This document shows positions 25,440-38,742 of a DNA stretch of 64,000 nt, piece after piece. Every line of letters begins with the position of its first letter. The stretch's first letter is position 1. Source of the DNA: Antennarius striatus (lineage: Eukaryota > Chordata > Actinopteri > Lophiiformes > Antennariidae); assembly GCF_040054535.1 (NCBI RefSeq), contig NC_090788.1, positions 1,009,501 through 1,073,500 on the forward strand, given 5' to 3'. The notes beneath the pieces were generated by a model that searched no databases, was not told the DNA's origin, and was given only the letters and a program-made list of their open reading frames with translations. A program made the position numbers and the translations under genes.

Positions 25440-26215
25440 CACTTATTAGTATACATTATTAGTATACACTATTAGTATGCATTATTAGTACACACTATTA
25501 GTATACATTATTAGTACACACTATTAGTATACATTATTAGTACACACTATTAGTATGCATTATTAGTACACACTATTAGTATACATTATTAGTACACACT
25601 ATTAGTATGCATTATTAGTACACACTATTAGTATACATTATTAGTACACACCATTAGTATACATTATTAGTACACACTATTAGTATACATTATTAGTAGA
25701 CACTGTTAGTACACACTATTAGCATACATTATTAGTACACAGTATGAGTATACATTATTAGTACACACTATTAGTATACATTATTAGTACACACTATTAG
25801 TATACATTATTAGTACACACTATTAGTATACATTATTAGTACACACTATTAGTATACATTATTAGTACACACTATTAGTACACACTACTAGTACACACTA
25901 CTAGTACACACTATTAGTACACACTATTACTACACACTATTAGTACACTCTAGTAGTACACATTACTACTACATACTATTAGTACACACTAATAATATAC
26001 ATTATTAGTACACAGTATTAGTACACCATACTAGTACACCATACTAGTACACAATATTAGTACATACTACTAGTACATACTGCTAGTACACACTGTTAGT
26101 ACACACTACTCCTACATATTGTTATTACACACTGTTAGTACACACTGCTAGTACACCCTATAAGTACACACTACGAGTACACACTGCTAAGACACACTAT
26201 TAGTACACACTATTA
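25440..26215. repeat. Large minisatellite, about 775 bp
   Basis: The left two thirds repeat a 26-bp unit, attagtacacactattagta followed by tacatt. To the right it decays into a 13-bp half unit (agtacacactact) with increasing substitutions, showing how the 26-mer is a dimer of a 13-mer. Regular spacing without unique spacers excludes a CRISPR array. Confidence 0.95.
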
Positions 26216-26449
26216 ACATCGGTACACAGTTGTGTATTTTTGAAAGTTTTTCCAGTCTTTAAATTTCAGACACAAACAAGAGTCCATCAGCAGTGGAGGT
26301 CAGATGCCCCCCCCAGCCCCCCACCACTCAGGACGCTCCATTAACGGCCCCGCCCACCTCTCTGCTCTTCACCTGGTGAATTATGAATGGAGGGGCCCCT
26401 GTTTTCCTGCCTCCGGCCGCCTGCTGTCCACTCAGTGCACTCTGCTGCA

Positions 26450-26468
26450 CACACACACTAAAACACAT

Positions 26469-26527
<59 letters not shown>
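26450..26527. repeat. CA microsatellite (interrupted)
   Basis: CA array with taaa and cg interruptions. Confidence 0.95.
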
Positions 26528-26532
<5 letters not shown>

Positions 26533-26627
26533 AGCTGGTGAGTTTGGGGTCAAACGAGCTGAAGAACGTTAGGAGCGCGTACTGTTTGGATTCACCATCA
26601 CAACTTTGAGAGTCTTCACACAATAGA

Positions 26628-26812
26628 AACCAGTGGAACCACTGGAAACCAGTGGAACCACTGGAAACCAGTGGAAACCAGTGGAACTACTGGAAACCAG
26701 TGGAAACCAGTGGAACCACTGGAAACCTGTGGAAACCAGTGGAAATAACTGGAAACCAGTGGAACCACTGGAAACCAGTGGAAATAACTGGAAACCAGTG
26801 GAAACCAGTGTG
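26628..26812. repeat. accagtggaa tandem
   Basis: A short unit (ggaaaccagt/ggaaccact) repeated about 18 times in 9-11-base steps. It yields open frames on both strands that are not genes. Confidence 0.9.
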
Positions 26813-27166
26813 TGCAGCAAACCAGAAATGGAGGGTTTTGTAGGGTCTGGACTGGTGAGTTGATTCGACACTCATCACATGTCAACAAACAACACGTCTA
26901 TAGCGTGTTCAATATATGACTTCCTGTACGCTTCCACACGGCTGCCTTCCACACCAAAGGGAAGCCTGATGACGAGGGTAACACACACACACACACACAC
27001 ACCGACACACACCAGAACACACACACTGATGATGATGATTTTAATTATTATTTTATTACTATTATTATTATTGTTATATTATTTCATAATTTATTATTAA
27101 TATTTTATTACTGTTATTATTATTAATAGTGTTTTTTCACTATTGTCATTATTATTCCTATTCCTA

Positions 27167-27202
<36 letters not shown>

Positions 27203-28913
27203 TGTTATCTTTATTAATAATAATAATATTATAACCATTTCTTACTATTATTTTACTATAATTTTTATTATTATTAGACAATAGAATGGTGAATGATGGA
27301 TGAACTACGGAGGGAGAGAAGGATCAAAAGGCTGAAACCTGTCAGTAGTTTTTAATCCTAATATTTGGCGTCTATAAATAAAAAAATTTAAAAATGAGGC
27401 GTCTTTCATTGAAATTAAACGAGCCCAAACATCCAGCCAGCCGTCAACTAGAACAGACACACGCTCAAAAACACGCCGCCTGATTGGCCGCCTTTATGTC
27501 GTTTCATCCGACTCAAAGCGTCCCCCTTCATGGCGGCCGCGCGGTGCTAACGACGCGCCGCTGTCGTAATTAGCCTCATCAGAAGCACTTTCAAAGTGTT
27601 TCGATTAGCTTAATTAGCTAGCACACGCCGCGCTGGCGGGCGCGGCCTGGAGCCGCGGCGCTAACGAGCCTGATTGTCGTCCAGAAGCCGCCGGTTTGAA
27701 AAGTTAAACGCCACCGTGTAAATAGATTTCCGTCGGATATCCAGGGAATAATCAGCCGCTAATTTGACCCGTCGCCACGGCGATCGGCAGCCGCCCTGAA
27801 GCAATGAGAAGGGAAAGAGATGAGAACTCTGAGAGGAAATCGCTTGAAAAATCACTGCAGAATTACAATGAGGGGGGGGAGGAAGAAGGGATGAGGAAGA
27901 GGAGGAGGAGACGGAGGTCGGCCTGCAGGAGCGTCTTTCCCTCGTTAGCTTGAGCGAAGTTGATGCAATAAGATATTAAGTCAGTCAATGGGTTTAATCA
28001 ATGCAGCCGGCAGCGAGACGCAGAAAAGGATTCTGGGATTCCGTCGTTTGGAGACGGAGGAGAAAATCGGACGTTCTTTAATTCAGGAAAACAGACGTGA
28101 ATCCTTCATGAGGCAGAACGTTAGCGTGTTCCTGTTAGCACACGCCTGAGCTGGAACGGCAACCTGTGGTGGAATCACCTGTCTCCAGACTCCGCCCACT
28201 TCTTGTGATGTCATCCTTCTCATCAGCTTGTTGGTTTTGTTTCCATGTTCCCGAAACGAAACAGGATTAATAGTCGTTTCCGGGTGTGTGTGAGTGTTTC
28301 CATGGTTACCAGCTGATGCCCCTGATCCTGGTTCTCGGATCCGGCTTCCTGTTTCTTGGATGAATCCGACGGGAACCGTTTTAGTGACACGCTCCGAAGA
28401 CGAGCAGTCAGGAGATGAAGATGAAGATGAAGACGAGGAGTAGCGGTCGTGACCCGGGGGGGATCTGGATCAGAACCGGGGGGGGGGGGGGCGCTGATTC
28501 TGTCAGAAATCTGACATTTCTTGAAGGATTCGCAGCCCAGCCTGCGGTGGAGAGGCCAGGGGCTTCATTAGAGAGATCTGGAGGCCGACCCCATCAGCCT
28601 GGGGGCACGCAGGAGGGGGGCGGGGTCTAGGCCCAACCCGACGCCCGGCTCGCCGCTGGAGACGGCCCGGGTTCCCCTGGGCTCCCCGCCACCGACCTCC
28701 TGCTTCTGTGGATGGGCCAGAAAATCAACGGCGTTCTCCTTTGAACAGCTCGTCTCGTTCTCCCCTCCCTCTGTGGACCTAATGAATGATTCATTTAACC
28801 CCCCCACCCCCAAACACCACCCACCTCCTCCGCCTCACCAGCCACCCAGCTTCCATCCCCAATCCTCGCTTTCCATACTGTTCTCCGCTTGTTTCTGCAA
28901 AGAGGAACGTTTC

Positions 28914-28957
28914 CCTGTGTGAACCTGGACTGTTTCACTGTGTGAACCTGGACTGTA
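28914..28957. repeat. 23-bp minisatellite unit, two copies, inverted
   Basis: ctgtgtgaacctggactg, tttca and then a second copy: the reverse complement of the unit at 2707. Confidence 0.9.
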
Positions 28958-29147
28958 GAACACAGAACCTTCATTAACATCAGATCGTCTTTTCATGTCT
29001 TAAACTTGACTCAATCATGACGTTAAGCAGCAGTGAATTGTGGGTAACATCACAGATGGAGGTTTCTCCTCTTCTTTCTCCCTGCAGGTGATTTCCTCAT
29101 CATTGACGGATTTTTCTTATCACCTGTTATTCCTATTTTGTTCTCAG

Positions 29148-29242
29148 GCTCTGATTGGCTGACGCTGACGTCTGATTGGTCCACCATGAAATTCCGCCGC
29201 CAATTAAATCGAGGCACCGAGGAGAACACGCCCCCATCAGAG
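29148..29242 (+). other. Candidate exon (unidentified)
   Basis: A pyrimidine-rich acceptor (cctattttgttctcag) ends at 29147 and a strong donor (gtaaga) follows 29242. Between them an ATG in a good context (tccaccATGa) at 29186 opens 19 codons, MKFRRQLNRGTEENTPPSE, to the donor. I do not recognise the peptide; it could be a chance splice-like arrangement. Confidence 0.2.
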
Positions 29243-29307
29243 GTAAGAACAGACCTCAGATCGCTCCCATTTAAGGAATGTTTGACAAATTACTTCACAC
29301 AGCCTGG

Positions 29308-29327
29308 TGTGTGTGTGTGTGCGTGTG

Positions 29328-29365
<38 letters not shown>
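29308..29365. repeat. GT microsatellite (interrupted)
   Basis: GT array with gc interruptions. Confidence 0.9.
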
Positions 29366-29366
<1 letters not shown>

Positions 29367-32323
29367 CTGCATTCACCCACTAATGAGGCCTGGATCTCAG
29401 AACAGGCCCTTAAATGCGTTGTGAGGACCGGAGCTGCAGAAACAGCTCAGATAGAATCAATTATCTAAGAGTCATTAGATTAATGGAATAATTGGAGAAG
29501 ACACCGACGAGCTAATTGCCGTGATGAAACCAAATTTCTAGCATGAAAAGGGGAGTAAATGAATCTCCATGATGCACTAGAAAGGCGGAGGGGAATCTGG
29601 GGACCGTCTCAAAGACGGTTTTATGTCGGCGATCCCTCGGCGCCGACTCGCAGGCTGCTGTGAAGAAAACAGGCGAGAGATCTCTCTTAACTCTGTCAGC
29701 TCACAGGAAGTAGAACGCCTCCTACCAGAGCAGGAAAACAGGGTTTGTGAGGAGGAAAACACGCCGGCCCTCGGCGAGCAGTGGGCGTCTTTAAATATTT
29801 AACGTAATTAGCGGAAAAGGGAAATTGTTTCAGATGATGAAGGTCACAAAGGAAGAGGAGGGGAGTTATAGGGAAACAAGAGGCTCACTAATGAAGCTAA
29901 CGAGGCTAGCTGATGTGTCAGAGAGCAACTCCGATTCAGGTTAACGAGGGCGCGTCACCATGGCAACCTGCAAATTTACCCATCCGAACATGGCAACGCC
30001 ACCATTAGCTTAGTGTTGACGGTGGCGTTGCTCACCTGTGATATAAAGTATAAAACCATATCAATTTTTTTTCTTGAAAGAAAAAAAAAATCTTGGATAT
30101 GTTAGCCTAAAGATGCTAACAATTTAGCTCATCCAAAAATACACAAAACAGACCTCTACCTTGTAACCTCCCATTTGTTGCCTGTCTGTCTTCTGATCGG
30201 CGGCCATGTTTTCTCTGTCGTCTGTGTGACGTTTGGCAGCGACATCTGAGACGCCCCCCACTCTCCTTCAACCCCCTCCCCCGCCCTGCTTTACCCGAGG
30301 AACCCCGAAGACGGCGCCGGGGCCAAGTGGCAACACTTCAAAAAAAACCCCAACAAGATGACATCCAGAAAAAAAAAAAAAAAGTAGGTTTGCCCTTTTC
30401 CGTCGCCAAAAACGCGCTAGCGCGAGCGTGCACACGCGCTAGCTGGTTTTCGCAAGTTGTCTTTAACGTCCGAAGAGGAGGGAACTTATAAAAACGATTA
30501 AAAACTGTCCCCGGTCTAACGATACGACCGCCCAGCAGAAGTTCCTCCAGTTTGATGTGTGTTTTCCGCTTTTGATCAGTGATTATCGGGGATAAATAAT
30601 TTAAAGTACTAAAAAGTTAATAAAAACTGAAGGAAATGTTGGACTTCTGAGAGGCTGGGGGGGGCGGCAAGGGGGCGTTTGACGGACATGACGGACGGTT
30701 TCGTGCTGTGGTCCGAGAGGGGACGGGGGGTTCCATCGAGGAAACGTTAACACGGAGAAGACGAAGAAGAGGAGGAGATGTGTACCCACCCCACCCCCCA
30801 CCCCAAACCCCCCCTAATTGGTACTTAAACACCCGCGCAGAGCAGAACTGTTGCTATCATAAGAAATTGATGAATTAACAGTGTGAGAGGGAGAGAGACG
30901 GTGGGACGGCGGCGGGAGAGAGAGAGGGTTCTGAATCTTTTAAGAGGATAACTTACTTGGGCAAAACAGCTGTTTATGCATTATTTGTGCGGCGAGCCAT
31001 TTACCGCCGTTTAGGATGAAAAACCTCGGGTTCCTGGGCTGCAGGAGTCGCCCGGGGGGGACACCCGGGGTTTTGGGAGGGACCATCCATCACTGATAAG
31101 TAAAGATTAAAAATTAATTCGCTAGTAGGTTCGTTTTAAAGACGCGGATATCGGCCTGTCAGTCCGAGATGCGGCGTTTAAGCGACAAACGGGCGAGCGG
31201 GGATTCGGGCGAAACCGCTTCTGATACCTATGAGGAGGCGGGTCGGGACGCTAGCGCCCTCTAGGTATGAGGGTATTAGCGTGTTTGACGGTTGATTCAT
31301 GCGCACGAAAGGTCAAAAAGTCTCAACTGACGTTGTTTTTTTAAATAAGTCTAGACGCGAACGCGTCGCCGTTGATGGACGGATGACGGGCTCCTTCATC
31401 TTCGTCCGGAAGGACGCCGCCGTCGCCGCTTTGATGTCTTCAAAGAAATGGAAGCAGACGCTTGAGAGCGGTCACTAGCGCCACAGTCGCTATCGCATGT
31501 CCTGTCAGTCACAGCCAAACGAAAGCGGGAGCGGCGCCCAGCGTGGAAACAGGAAGTGAAGAGGAGCAGATGATGATCGGTGCAGGTGTGCTCCCTCCTC
31601 CTCTTCCTCCACCTCCTCCTCCTCGCCTGTCACCGCCTCGGGGCAACAGGCGCTTCCTTGTCACCTTGACGATGATCGGTCCTGATGGCGGCAGCTTTGT
31701 CGCCGTTTGTTCACCTGAAGCGGCGGCGAGTCGCAACATCACCTGGGAGGGCCGTCGCCACGACAACACAAACGCCGTCTGACGGTTTTCGTCAGGAAGA
31801 CTTTTTGATCATCTTGTGAGGGTTTGGCAGCTGCTGGTGCGACAGGTGTTCAGAGCAGACGTAGCATGTTAGCATTGACAATCAGCACCGCTAGCTGACG
31901 CTAGCCGGAATTAAACCTCCACGTTAGCTGTTTGCTGCTTTCTGATTCGTTTTCTTGTTTTGCTAAATGTGCTAAAAATGCTAATATAGTACTGTAGATT
32001 TAGTCAAAGTCATATTTATAGACCTGATAGAAACATGACAAAATCAAAGCTAATATTAGCAGGAGGCTCATGGGAGACATAGCTTTATGATGCTAACACA
32101 AAACTGTATAAAAACAAACAAAAACTATATAAAAACAATGAAACAAACAAGAACAAACAAACAAACAAAAAAACTTTCTAAAACAATATATAGCTATAGT
32201 TTGACAAAGAGGATTTTGGTAGCAACAGCTAGCTAGCTGATGCTAACGTCAAAGAACCAGAGCTATGGGATTAACTAAAGAGCTAACATTGTTAGCCAGA
32301 TGGATACATGCTACATGTTGTTT

Positions 32324-32392
32324 GGTGGATGGATGGATGGATGGATGGATGGATGGATGGATGGCTGGATGGATGGATGGATGGATGGATAT
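32324..32392. repeat. GGAT tetranucleotide array
   Basis: About 17 ggat units, one changed to ggct. Confidence 0.95.
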
Positions 32393-32865
32393 TTCCTCTT
32401 CACCGTGACAGCTTGGCACCGGTGGAGGGGGGCGGGGCTTCGCGGTACATCATCATTCAGGGCGGCGATCGGGGCGAGTCGTGATTAGCGGGCAATTTAT
32501 TCTGGCGGGGCGTTTGAGAGGAGGCGGCCCTGAAATGGTGATGCGTTTAAATGTCAGAGGAAAGCGCGGCGTCTCATCAACCTTTGGTCACCCGCCCGCT
32601 TTGAATATTCTGATCGCCGTCATGTTTTAGTAATGAGAGTTGAAAAGTAAGTCAAATTTAACCTTCGCTGTACCTGAGGAAACTATGAATATTAACGAGG
32701 CCCATTATCTGTACCGGATCTGAAAGAATCTTAACCCGCGCCGCTCTGCCCCCCCCACCCCCCGCCCTTCATCTGCAGCCGTCCTCTTCCTCCTCCTCCC
32801 CCTGCCTTCATCCTCATCGTCTGTCTCACCTCGATGACATAAACAGACCGTCCTGTCTTCACGTG

Positions 32866-33248
32866 GGTTTCAATCATCATCATCATCATCATCATCATTA
32901 CCATGACCATCATCATCACCATCTTCATCATCATCTTCATCATCAACACCACCACCATCATCATCATCATCATCATCATCATCATTACCATGACCATCAT
33001 CATCACCATCTTCACCATCTTCATCATCATCTTCATCATCAACACCACCATCATCATCATCATCATCATCATCATTACCATGACCATCATCATCTTCACC
33101 ATTTTCATCACCAGCTTCACCATCTTCATCATCATCTTCATCCTCACCACCATCTTCATCATCATCCTCATCATCAACACCACCATCATCATCTTCACCA
33201 TCTTCATCGTCACCATCATCATCATTACCATCATCATCATCTTCATCA
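32866..33248. repeat. CAT/ATC trinucleotide array, about 380 bp, with higher-order period
   Basis: CAT runs are interrupted by cacc and cttc words in a repeating order (attaccatgaccatcatcat recurs three times), so the array has grown by duplication of longer blocks. The polyhistidine, polyisoleucine and Asp-rich frames are artefacts. Confidence 0.95.
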
Positions 33249-33857
33249 CATCTGTAGTTCAGAGTTTTTCTTCGGGTCTGGATCTCCTTCAGCTTCCAGA
33301 CCTTCACCACTGCTGACCCAGAAGAACCAGGGCCATCTAGACCTTCTGGATCTGGATGCTTCTGGATCAGACCAGAGGGTTCTGGATCTTCTGTGGATCC
33401 TTCAAACTGGATCTTCTGGTTCGTCTGGAGGAGGAAGAGTGAAGCTGATGCTGAGGAACCTGGACCTCAGGGGAACATCCCACGATGAACCTGGATCTGG
33501 GTCTGATGAATGTGGTTCTGGTGATGCTCTCTCTCTCTCTCCCCCCCTCCTCTCTGTCTGTCTGTGGGGGTGGGGGGCAGCGGGGGGCTGTTTACCATGC
33601 AGAGATGGTGTTTGCATAGATCAGGCCAAAGTGGGACGCGGGTGTGTGTGTGTGAGTGTGTGTGTGTTCTTGGATTAAGGCTTGATCAAGGCGCCATCAA
33701 CACACACCCTCCCTCCCCCCTCCCAAGAGGGCCAGGGTTTTTTTCCGTGGGGGGGCAGGGATGGGGGGGTTGACACGTTGCTACGGACAACAAAGAGGAG
33801 ATGTTTTCTGAAAACTCTCTTCCTGTCACTTCTGTGCGTTTCCTCGCTGTGTGTGTT

Positions 33858-33864
33858 GGCATGT

Positions 33865-33937
<73 letters not shown>
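33858..33937. repeat. GT microsatellite
   Basis: Long GT array with one ttt interruption. Confidence 0.95.
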
Positions 33938-34629
33938 TGCACTAATGATGAATATTTTTTTGCAGGGACTGAAAACTGGAACTTCTGATTGGCTGTAGCC
34001 GCCATGCTGCGTTCGCGGTCGTAGGACGTTTGCATATAGAGGCATTTAAGTACCTCCCCCGTCCCGTCCGGTCGGGTCCCAGGGGCCCCCCTGTCTCTCA
34101 CCCCCTCATCATGTCCACCGGCTCTCCTGCGGTCCTGAAAGCGCCCCCCCACCGCCCCCCGGCTGTGATCTCTGCTAAGCCGCTAACGGCGCCGCTCTGA
34201 TTAGCCTCTTTATTGATTTGGAGGAGGATTGTTAGCTGAGCCGCTCTCATTAGCACTGGATCAAGTCCTAATCCACCAACCTGCCGGGTCAGGCTCCGCC
34301 CCTCGCCGCCCTCCCTCCATGATAATGAGGCTCGACCGCCGGAGCCTCGATCAAACAAAGACTAGATGTCACTTAGCGACTCGCCGACGGGTTAACGTGA
34401 CACTAAAGACGGTGTTTGAATCTCCACGACGACACGGCGATGCTAAAGTCATGCTTTTTATTCACAAAGACCGTCCATGTTTGGTGATGAAGGAGGAGCT
34501 TGAGTTTAAGAGGAGGAGCCTGTGTGGTTTATTTCAGACCACTGGTAGCGCTAATGAGGCAGTGGCTTCGCTAACATCAGCTGCTTCGCTAACCGTTCAC
34601 GTGACAATGCGAAATGTACTTGTTCGTTT

Positions 34630-35035
34630 TTGAGTGTGGGTTCATTCTTTTGTTTCTTTTTGTTTCTTTTTGTTTCATTTTGTTTCATTTTGTTTCATTT
34701 TGTTTCTTTTTGGGGTTTTTTGTTTCCTTTTGTTTCTTTTTGTTTCTTTTTGATTCATTTTGTTTCATTTTGTTTCATTTGTTTCTTTTTGGGGTTTTTT
34801 GTTTTGTTTTCTTTTTGTTTTGTTTCATTTTGTTTCTTTTGGGTTTTTTTGTTTCGTTTTGTTTCTTTTTGTTTCTTTTTGTTTCTTTTTGGGGTTTTTT
34901 GTTTTGTTTTCGTTTTGTTTTGTTTCATTTTGTTTCTTTTTGTTTCGTTTTGTTTCTTTTTGTTTTATTTCGTTTCATTTCGTTAGTTTTCTTCTGCTTT
35001 ACTTTGTTTCTCTTCGTTTTGTTTAATTTTTAAAT
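34630..35035. repeat. T/G-rich tandem (ttttgtttc family), about 400 bp
   Basis: tttgtttc, atttt and cttttt words repeat with a longer period containing ttggggttttttg at roughly 75-100-base intervals. All three plus-strand frames stay open and read Phe/Val/Ser/Cys, which mimics membrane protein but is low complexity. Confidence 0.9.
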
Positions 35036-36835
35036 TCTGAGAGATAAAGCTCAGAACTGAAATAATTTTTCTTTTCTTTTCTCATATTTCTTCCGTTTTT
35101 TGTTTTTCTTTGTGGCCGTAAAGATTCGAGGTTTCACACCTGATCTTCACGACTTCTGTTTTTGAGTCTTACTGTTGAAAAACAAATGTAAAAAATTCTG
35201 AACACCGTTGCCTAGCAACCACGAAGTTTATATTCACTCATTTAAAAAACTGATGATAACTTCCCAAACCGTCCGTTTTTTAATCACGTCAGCCGTCGTT
35301 TCATGTCAGCCTGTCAATCAACCCCCTCAGCGGGGATGCTGGAAACCTTCCTCCCCTCCTCCCCCTACCCCCCCCCCCACACCTAATTCACTCCCGGCCT
35401 CTCGGAGGCATCGATCTGCCGGTGCGATAGAGGTGGGGGGGCTCGTTCACAATGCGGCGGGGGTCTACCCGCGTCTTCTCAGAGGTTCGGATCGATAGCG
35501 ACTCCTTCAAAGCTTCTCACCCGCTCAGACAAACGGGAGGCGAAAGGGGGGGGGGGCGGGAGGAGGAGATGGGGGAGGGAGGGGGGAGGACGGAGGAGGA
35601 GAGGAATGAATGAGTGGCACCACCGTTATTCTTCTTGTCTTTCTTCTCGCTCCCTCGCGACCTCCTCCGGCCTCAGGGTCAAACGGGGGGGGGGAGGGAC
35701 GACACTGGGGAGGGACGGAGGAAGAGGAGGATGGAGAAGATGAAGGCAGACGATGGGAAATTTGGCGAAAAAGATGAAACGGGGAAGTCAACCTGCGTTT
35801 AATTCGACCTGACTGGACGGGAATGATGGCCCCACCCCCTTGAACCGTCCACTTCCTGGTTCCCTAAAGTTCCAGCGTTCCTCCGTGTCGCTCCTGGTCG
35901 GATTTGTCGGTTTTGCGTCCAACGAAACCCAAATGGAAGTTTGGGAATTTCGAAGGTGACCAGTTTCCGTGGGAACAGTCGTTTTCGGGGGTCACGGGGG
36001 TCGCCGGAGCAGAATTACGGGTGAGAAATGCCCCGGAAACGAGGAATTTCCTGCTGTTTTGTGGGGTCGAACGCCGTCGAGGAATAAAAGCGAGGAGCGT
36101 GGTGAAGCATCCTGCGGGATCGCCGGCGGCGGCGCCACCAGGAGGGTGTTCCCTTCGTTCCTTGAACGTTCCTGGGGAGCGATGATCCGGGGGTGGGGGG
36201 GCTCCGGGGCGTCTCGGACGATTATGCTCCGGCGGAACCTCTTCCTTTCTTCGCCGGAGCTTCTCGCTAATTTGCCGCTCTGGTGAGGAAGATGATCGGC
36301 TTTAATACAAATCATGTTTCAATCGTTACTTGAAGACCTTAAACCCCCCCCAACCCGGCCCGGTTCTCTGGGGGGGGGCGGCGGTAATGAGGCCTGCTGG
36401 GATTTCAATCATTTTTACATCTGTTGAAAAATAAGGAGAAAAAAACAGAGAAAAAAGCAAAAAAACGAGCCCCCCCTTCCCGTTTTCACTCCGTTAGATT
36501 AAAAAACTGTTTTGAGGTTTGATAATAAAAAAATACAGAAAGAGATTTTTTTTTTTTAACGTTTCGGCCTTGAAATCTCGGGGCGCCGTACCTCCGTGTT
36601 TAAAACTCCTCTCGCCGCAGAATAAATAAATCTTTGTGATTTTAGATTTCAGACACCTCCTTATGACACCCCCCCACACCAAGATTCTTCCTCAAAGACA
36701 ACAGCTCCTCCTCCTCCTCTTCCTCATCCGCCCTTTAATCCGCTTCAAATGTGGACAGAAAATAAAACTCATTTATAAATCTTCCCGTCGGGTTCTGGTC
36801 CATCACCATTTGTATTTATTTTTAATTCACCTGCA

Positions 36836-36885
36836 TTCACCTGGATTCACCTGGATTCACCTGGATTCACCTGGATTCACCTATA
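36836..36885. repeat. 12-bp tandem (cacctggattca), four copies
   Basis: Four consecutive 12-base units. Confidence 0.85.
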
Positions 36886-37719
36886 TCAGGTGTTTCCTGT
36901 CTGTTTCCTGGGTTTTTTTTCCACCAATGAGGTGCTGTTGTTCTGTTGGTGGGCGTGGCAGCACCTCCACAACCTTTTATGGTGAATTTGGGTGTGGCTA
37001 ACTAAATGTTAATTTATATTCCATTAAAAAAACATTGAAGTAATTTATCAATTCTTTACATCAATTTAAAACAACATTTTATTTAAAGTGCTAATTCTCA
37101 CAGTTTAAAAAGGGAAGGAGGTAATTTTCTGGGTAAATTTGAGAAATTTGGATAAATTAATTTCCAATTATTGATTGATATTCTGGAAATTTTGAATCTT
37201 TCTTTAGTTCAGAAATTGAACGCGGATGTGGGCGGGGTTTGTGGACAACTTAAGAAAATTTAAATCTGAGCTCAATTTTACGTGAAAATGCCATTTTTAA
37301 AAACTTTTTCTTTTCTTTTCGGGAATAGAAATCATAATTTTGACATTTCCTGAAATGAAAACGATAATTCTTTCCTATTTCCTCTTGACCTTATTTGGAG
37401 CTTCTGGACTTCCTGTCCGGAACAGCCCCCCCCTGACCCGAACCCATTGGTACGACCCGGTTCTGTGTTGTTGGTCCTCATCAGTCCAACTCAATCGATC
37501 ACAGATCTGAATATCTTCCGGCGAGGGCCTCGCCGGGGGCCCCGGGGTGGTCCGGCGCTCTGCCTGACTGACGCGTCGGTGGACCGTCGGATTCGTCGGC
37601 TGTCCGACTGCTTGTTTCTTGTTCAACTGCTGACAGGCTGTTTTGACCCGCCTGTCAGCCTGTCAGCCGCCTGATGCGGCGCCTGGAACCACCGGAGGCT
37701 CAGCTTCTGGGGGGTCCGC

Positions 37720-37780
37720 TCGTCCGTCCGCTCGTCCGTCCGCTCGTCCGTCCGCTCGTCCGTCCGCTCGTCCGTCCACT
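37720..37780. repeat. 12-bp tandem (gctcgtccgtcc), five copies
   Basis: Five exact units; because 12 is a multiple of 3, open frames cross it on both strands. Confidence 0.9.
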
Positions 37781-38212
37781 GGCTGCTCCACGCTCGTCCG
37801 TCCGTCAGGGCGCCGGGGGGGGGGCTGCCTCTGACCCACTTTCCCTCACAGCGTACGGATGGAACGTTCCTGTTTCCTGCTGGCTCCACCCCCTTCAGTC
37901 GCTGGAGGCGGAGCTTTTGAAGAACAAAAGCACTTCGGTCCGAGTCGAGCTTCCAGGTAGAAACACTGAAACACAAACGTCACGTGACGTTCAGGGTCAG
38001 CGCGTTACGGAAGCCTCCGCGGCAGCAGGTGGCGCTGCAGGGAAACAGGACCGCTGTTATGATTCAGCCAATCACCTCACAGACGTTAACAATCAGGAAG
38101 TGCTTTATGATGAAGACAGGAAGTGTTTGGGGTCACATGTCACGATAAAAGTTGTCAAATGTTCGGGATTTATTCGGACGGTCAGTGAACGCATCACAGG
38201 ATCATCCCACTT

Positions 38213-38213
<1 letters not shown>

Positions 38214-38273
<60 letters not shown>
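38214..38273. repeat. GT microsatellite
   Basis: Pure GT array of about 29 units. Confidence 0.95.
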
Positions 38274-38276
<3 letters not shown>

Positions 38277-38742
38277 AACAACACGTCAGGTGTGATCTGA
38301 TGTCCTGTGATTGGACGACCAGCACAGGTGTGAACGGACTCCACCTCCTCAGTATCAGCGCCTCCTTCCTCCTCATTAAAGGAAGCGGAAGGAGGCGCTC
38401 CAGCGGTCCAATCCTGACCCCTGGTGGACGGAATCAGAACTGCAGCTCACTTCAACTTCCTGAACCCTCCGGAACCTGTAGATCAAGTTTGTGTGACTCA
38501 CGGATGGCGGCGGGAACAAAAAAGACGATGAAGAGCACCTGATCACCTTCATCCAATCACCTCCATCCGATCACCTGATCGATCGTAGACTGATCTCACA
38601 CTAATTAGGTTTAATGATCGGCAGCTGCGTTCACTGATTGGCCACAGCTTCGTCCACTGATTGTCCACTCATGCTCAGGTGTGTCTGCAGGGGCGGGGCA
38701 TAAATACAGGGCGGGGCTTCTGCCCTTCATTCACCACCGCAG

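Larger units (their letters stand above)
26813..32320. other. Intergenic DNA with CNE-like islands, no named gene
   Basis: It contains an ATT array (27025-27290), a GT array (29308-29365) and islands of unique, TAAT-rich but CpG-containing DNA at 27480-27850, 29385-29540 and 30840-31020, which read like conserved non-coding elements. One weak exon candidate lies at 29148-29242. Confidence 0.4.
33249..37719. other. Intergenic DNA, no gene identified
   Basis: It contains diverged ctggatct repeats (33280-33510), a GT array, the T/G-rich tract, GC-rich sequence at 35.3-36.3 kb and AT-rich DNA at 36.4-37.4 kb. Open frames at 35.9-36.3 kb overlap on both strands and have no splice context. Confidence 0.4.

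Noticed and set aside
32863-33678. 271-residue polyhistidine open frame and its antisense Asp/Glu-rich frame
   Set aside because: CAT array plus adjoining diverged ctggatct repeats; no domain and no splice structure.
34614-35033. Hydrophobic Phe/Val/Ser frames resembling membrane segments
   Set aside because: ttttgtttc tandem; all three frames are open and look alike.
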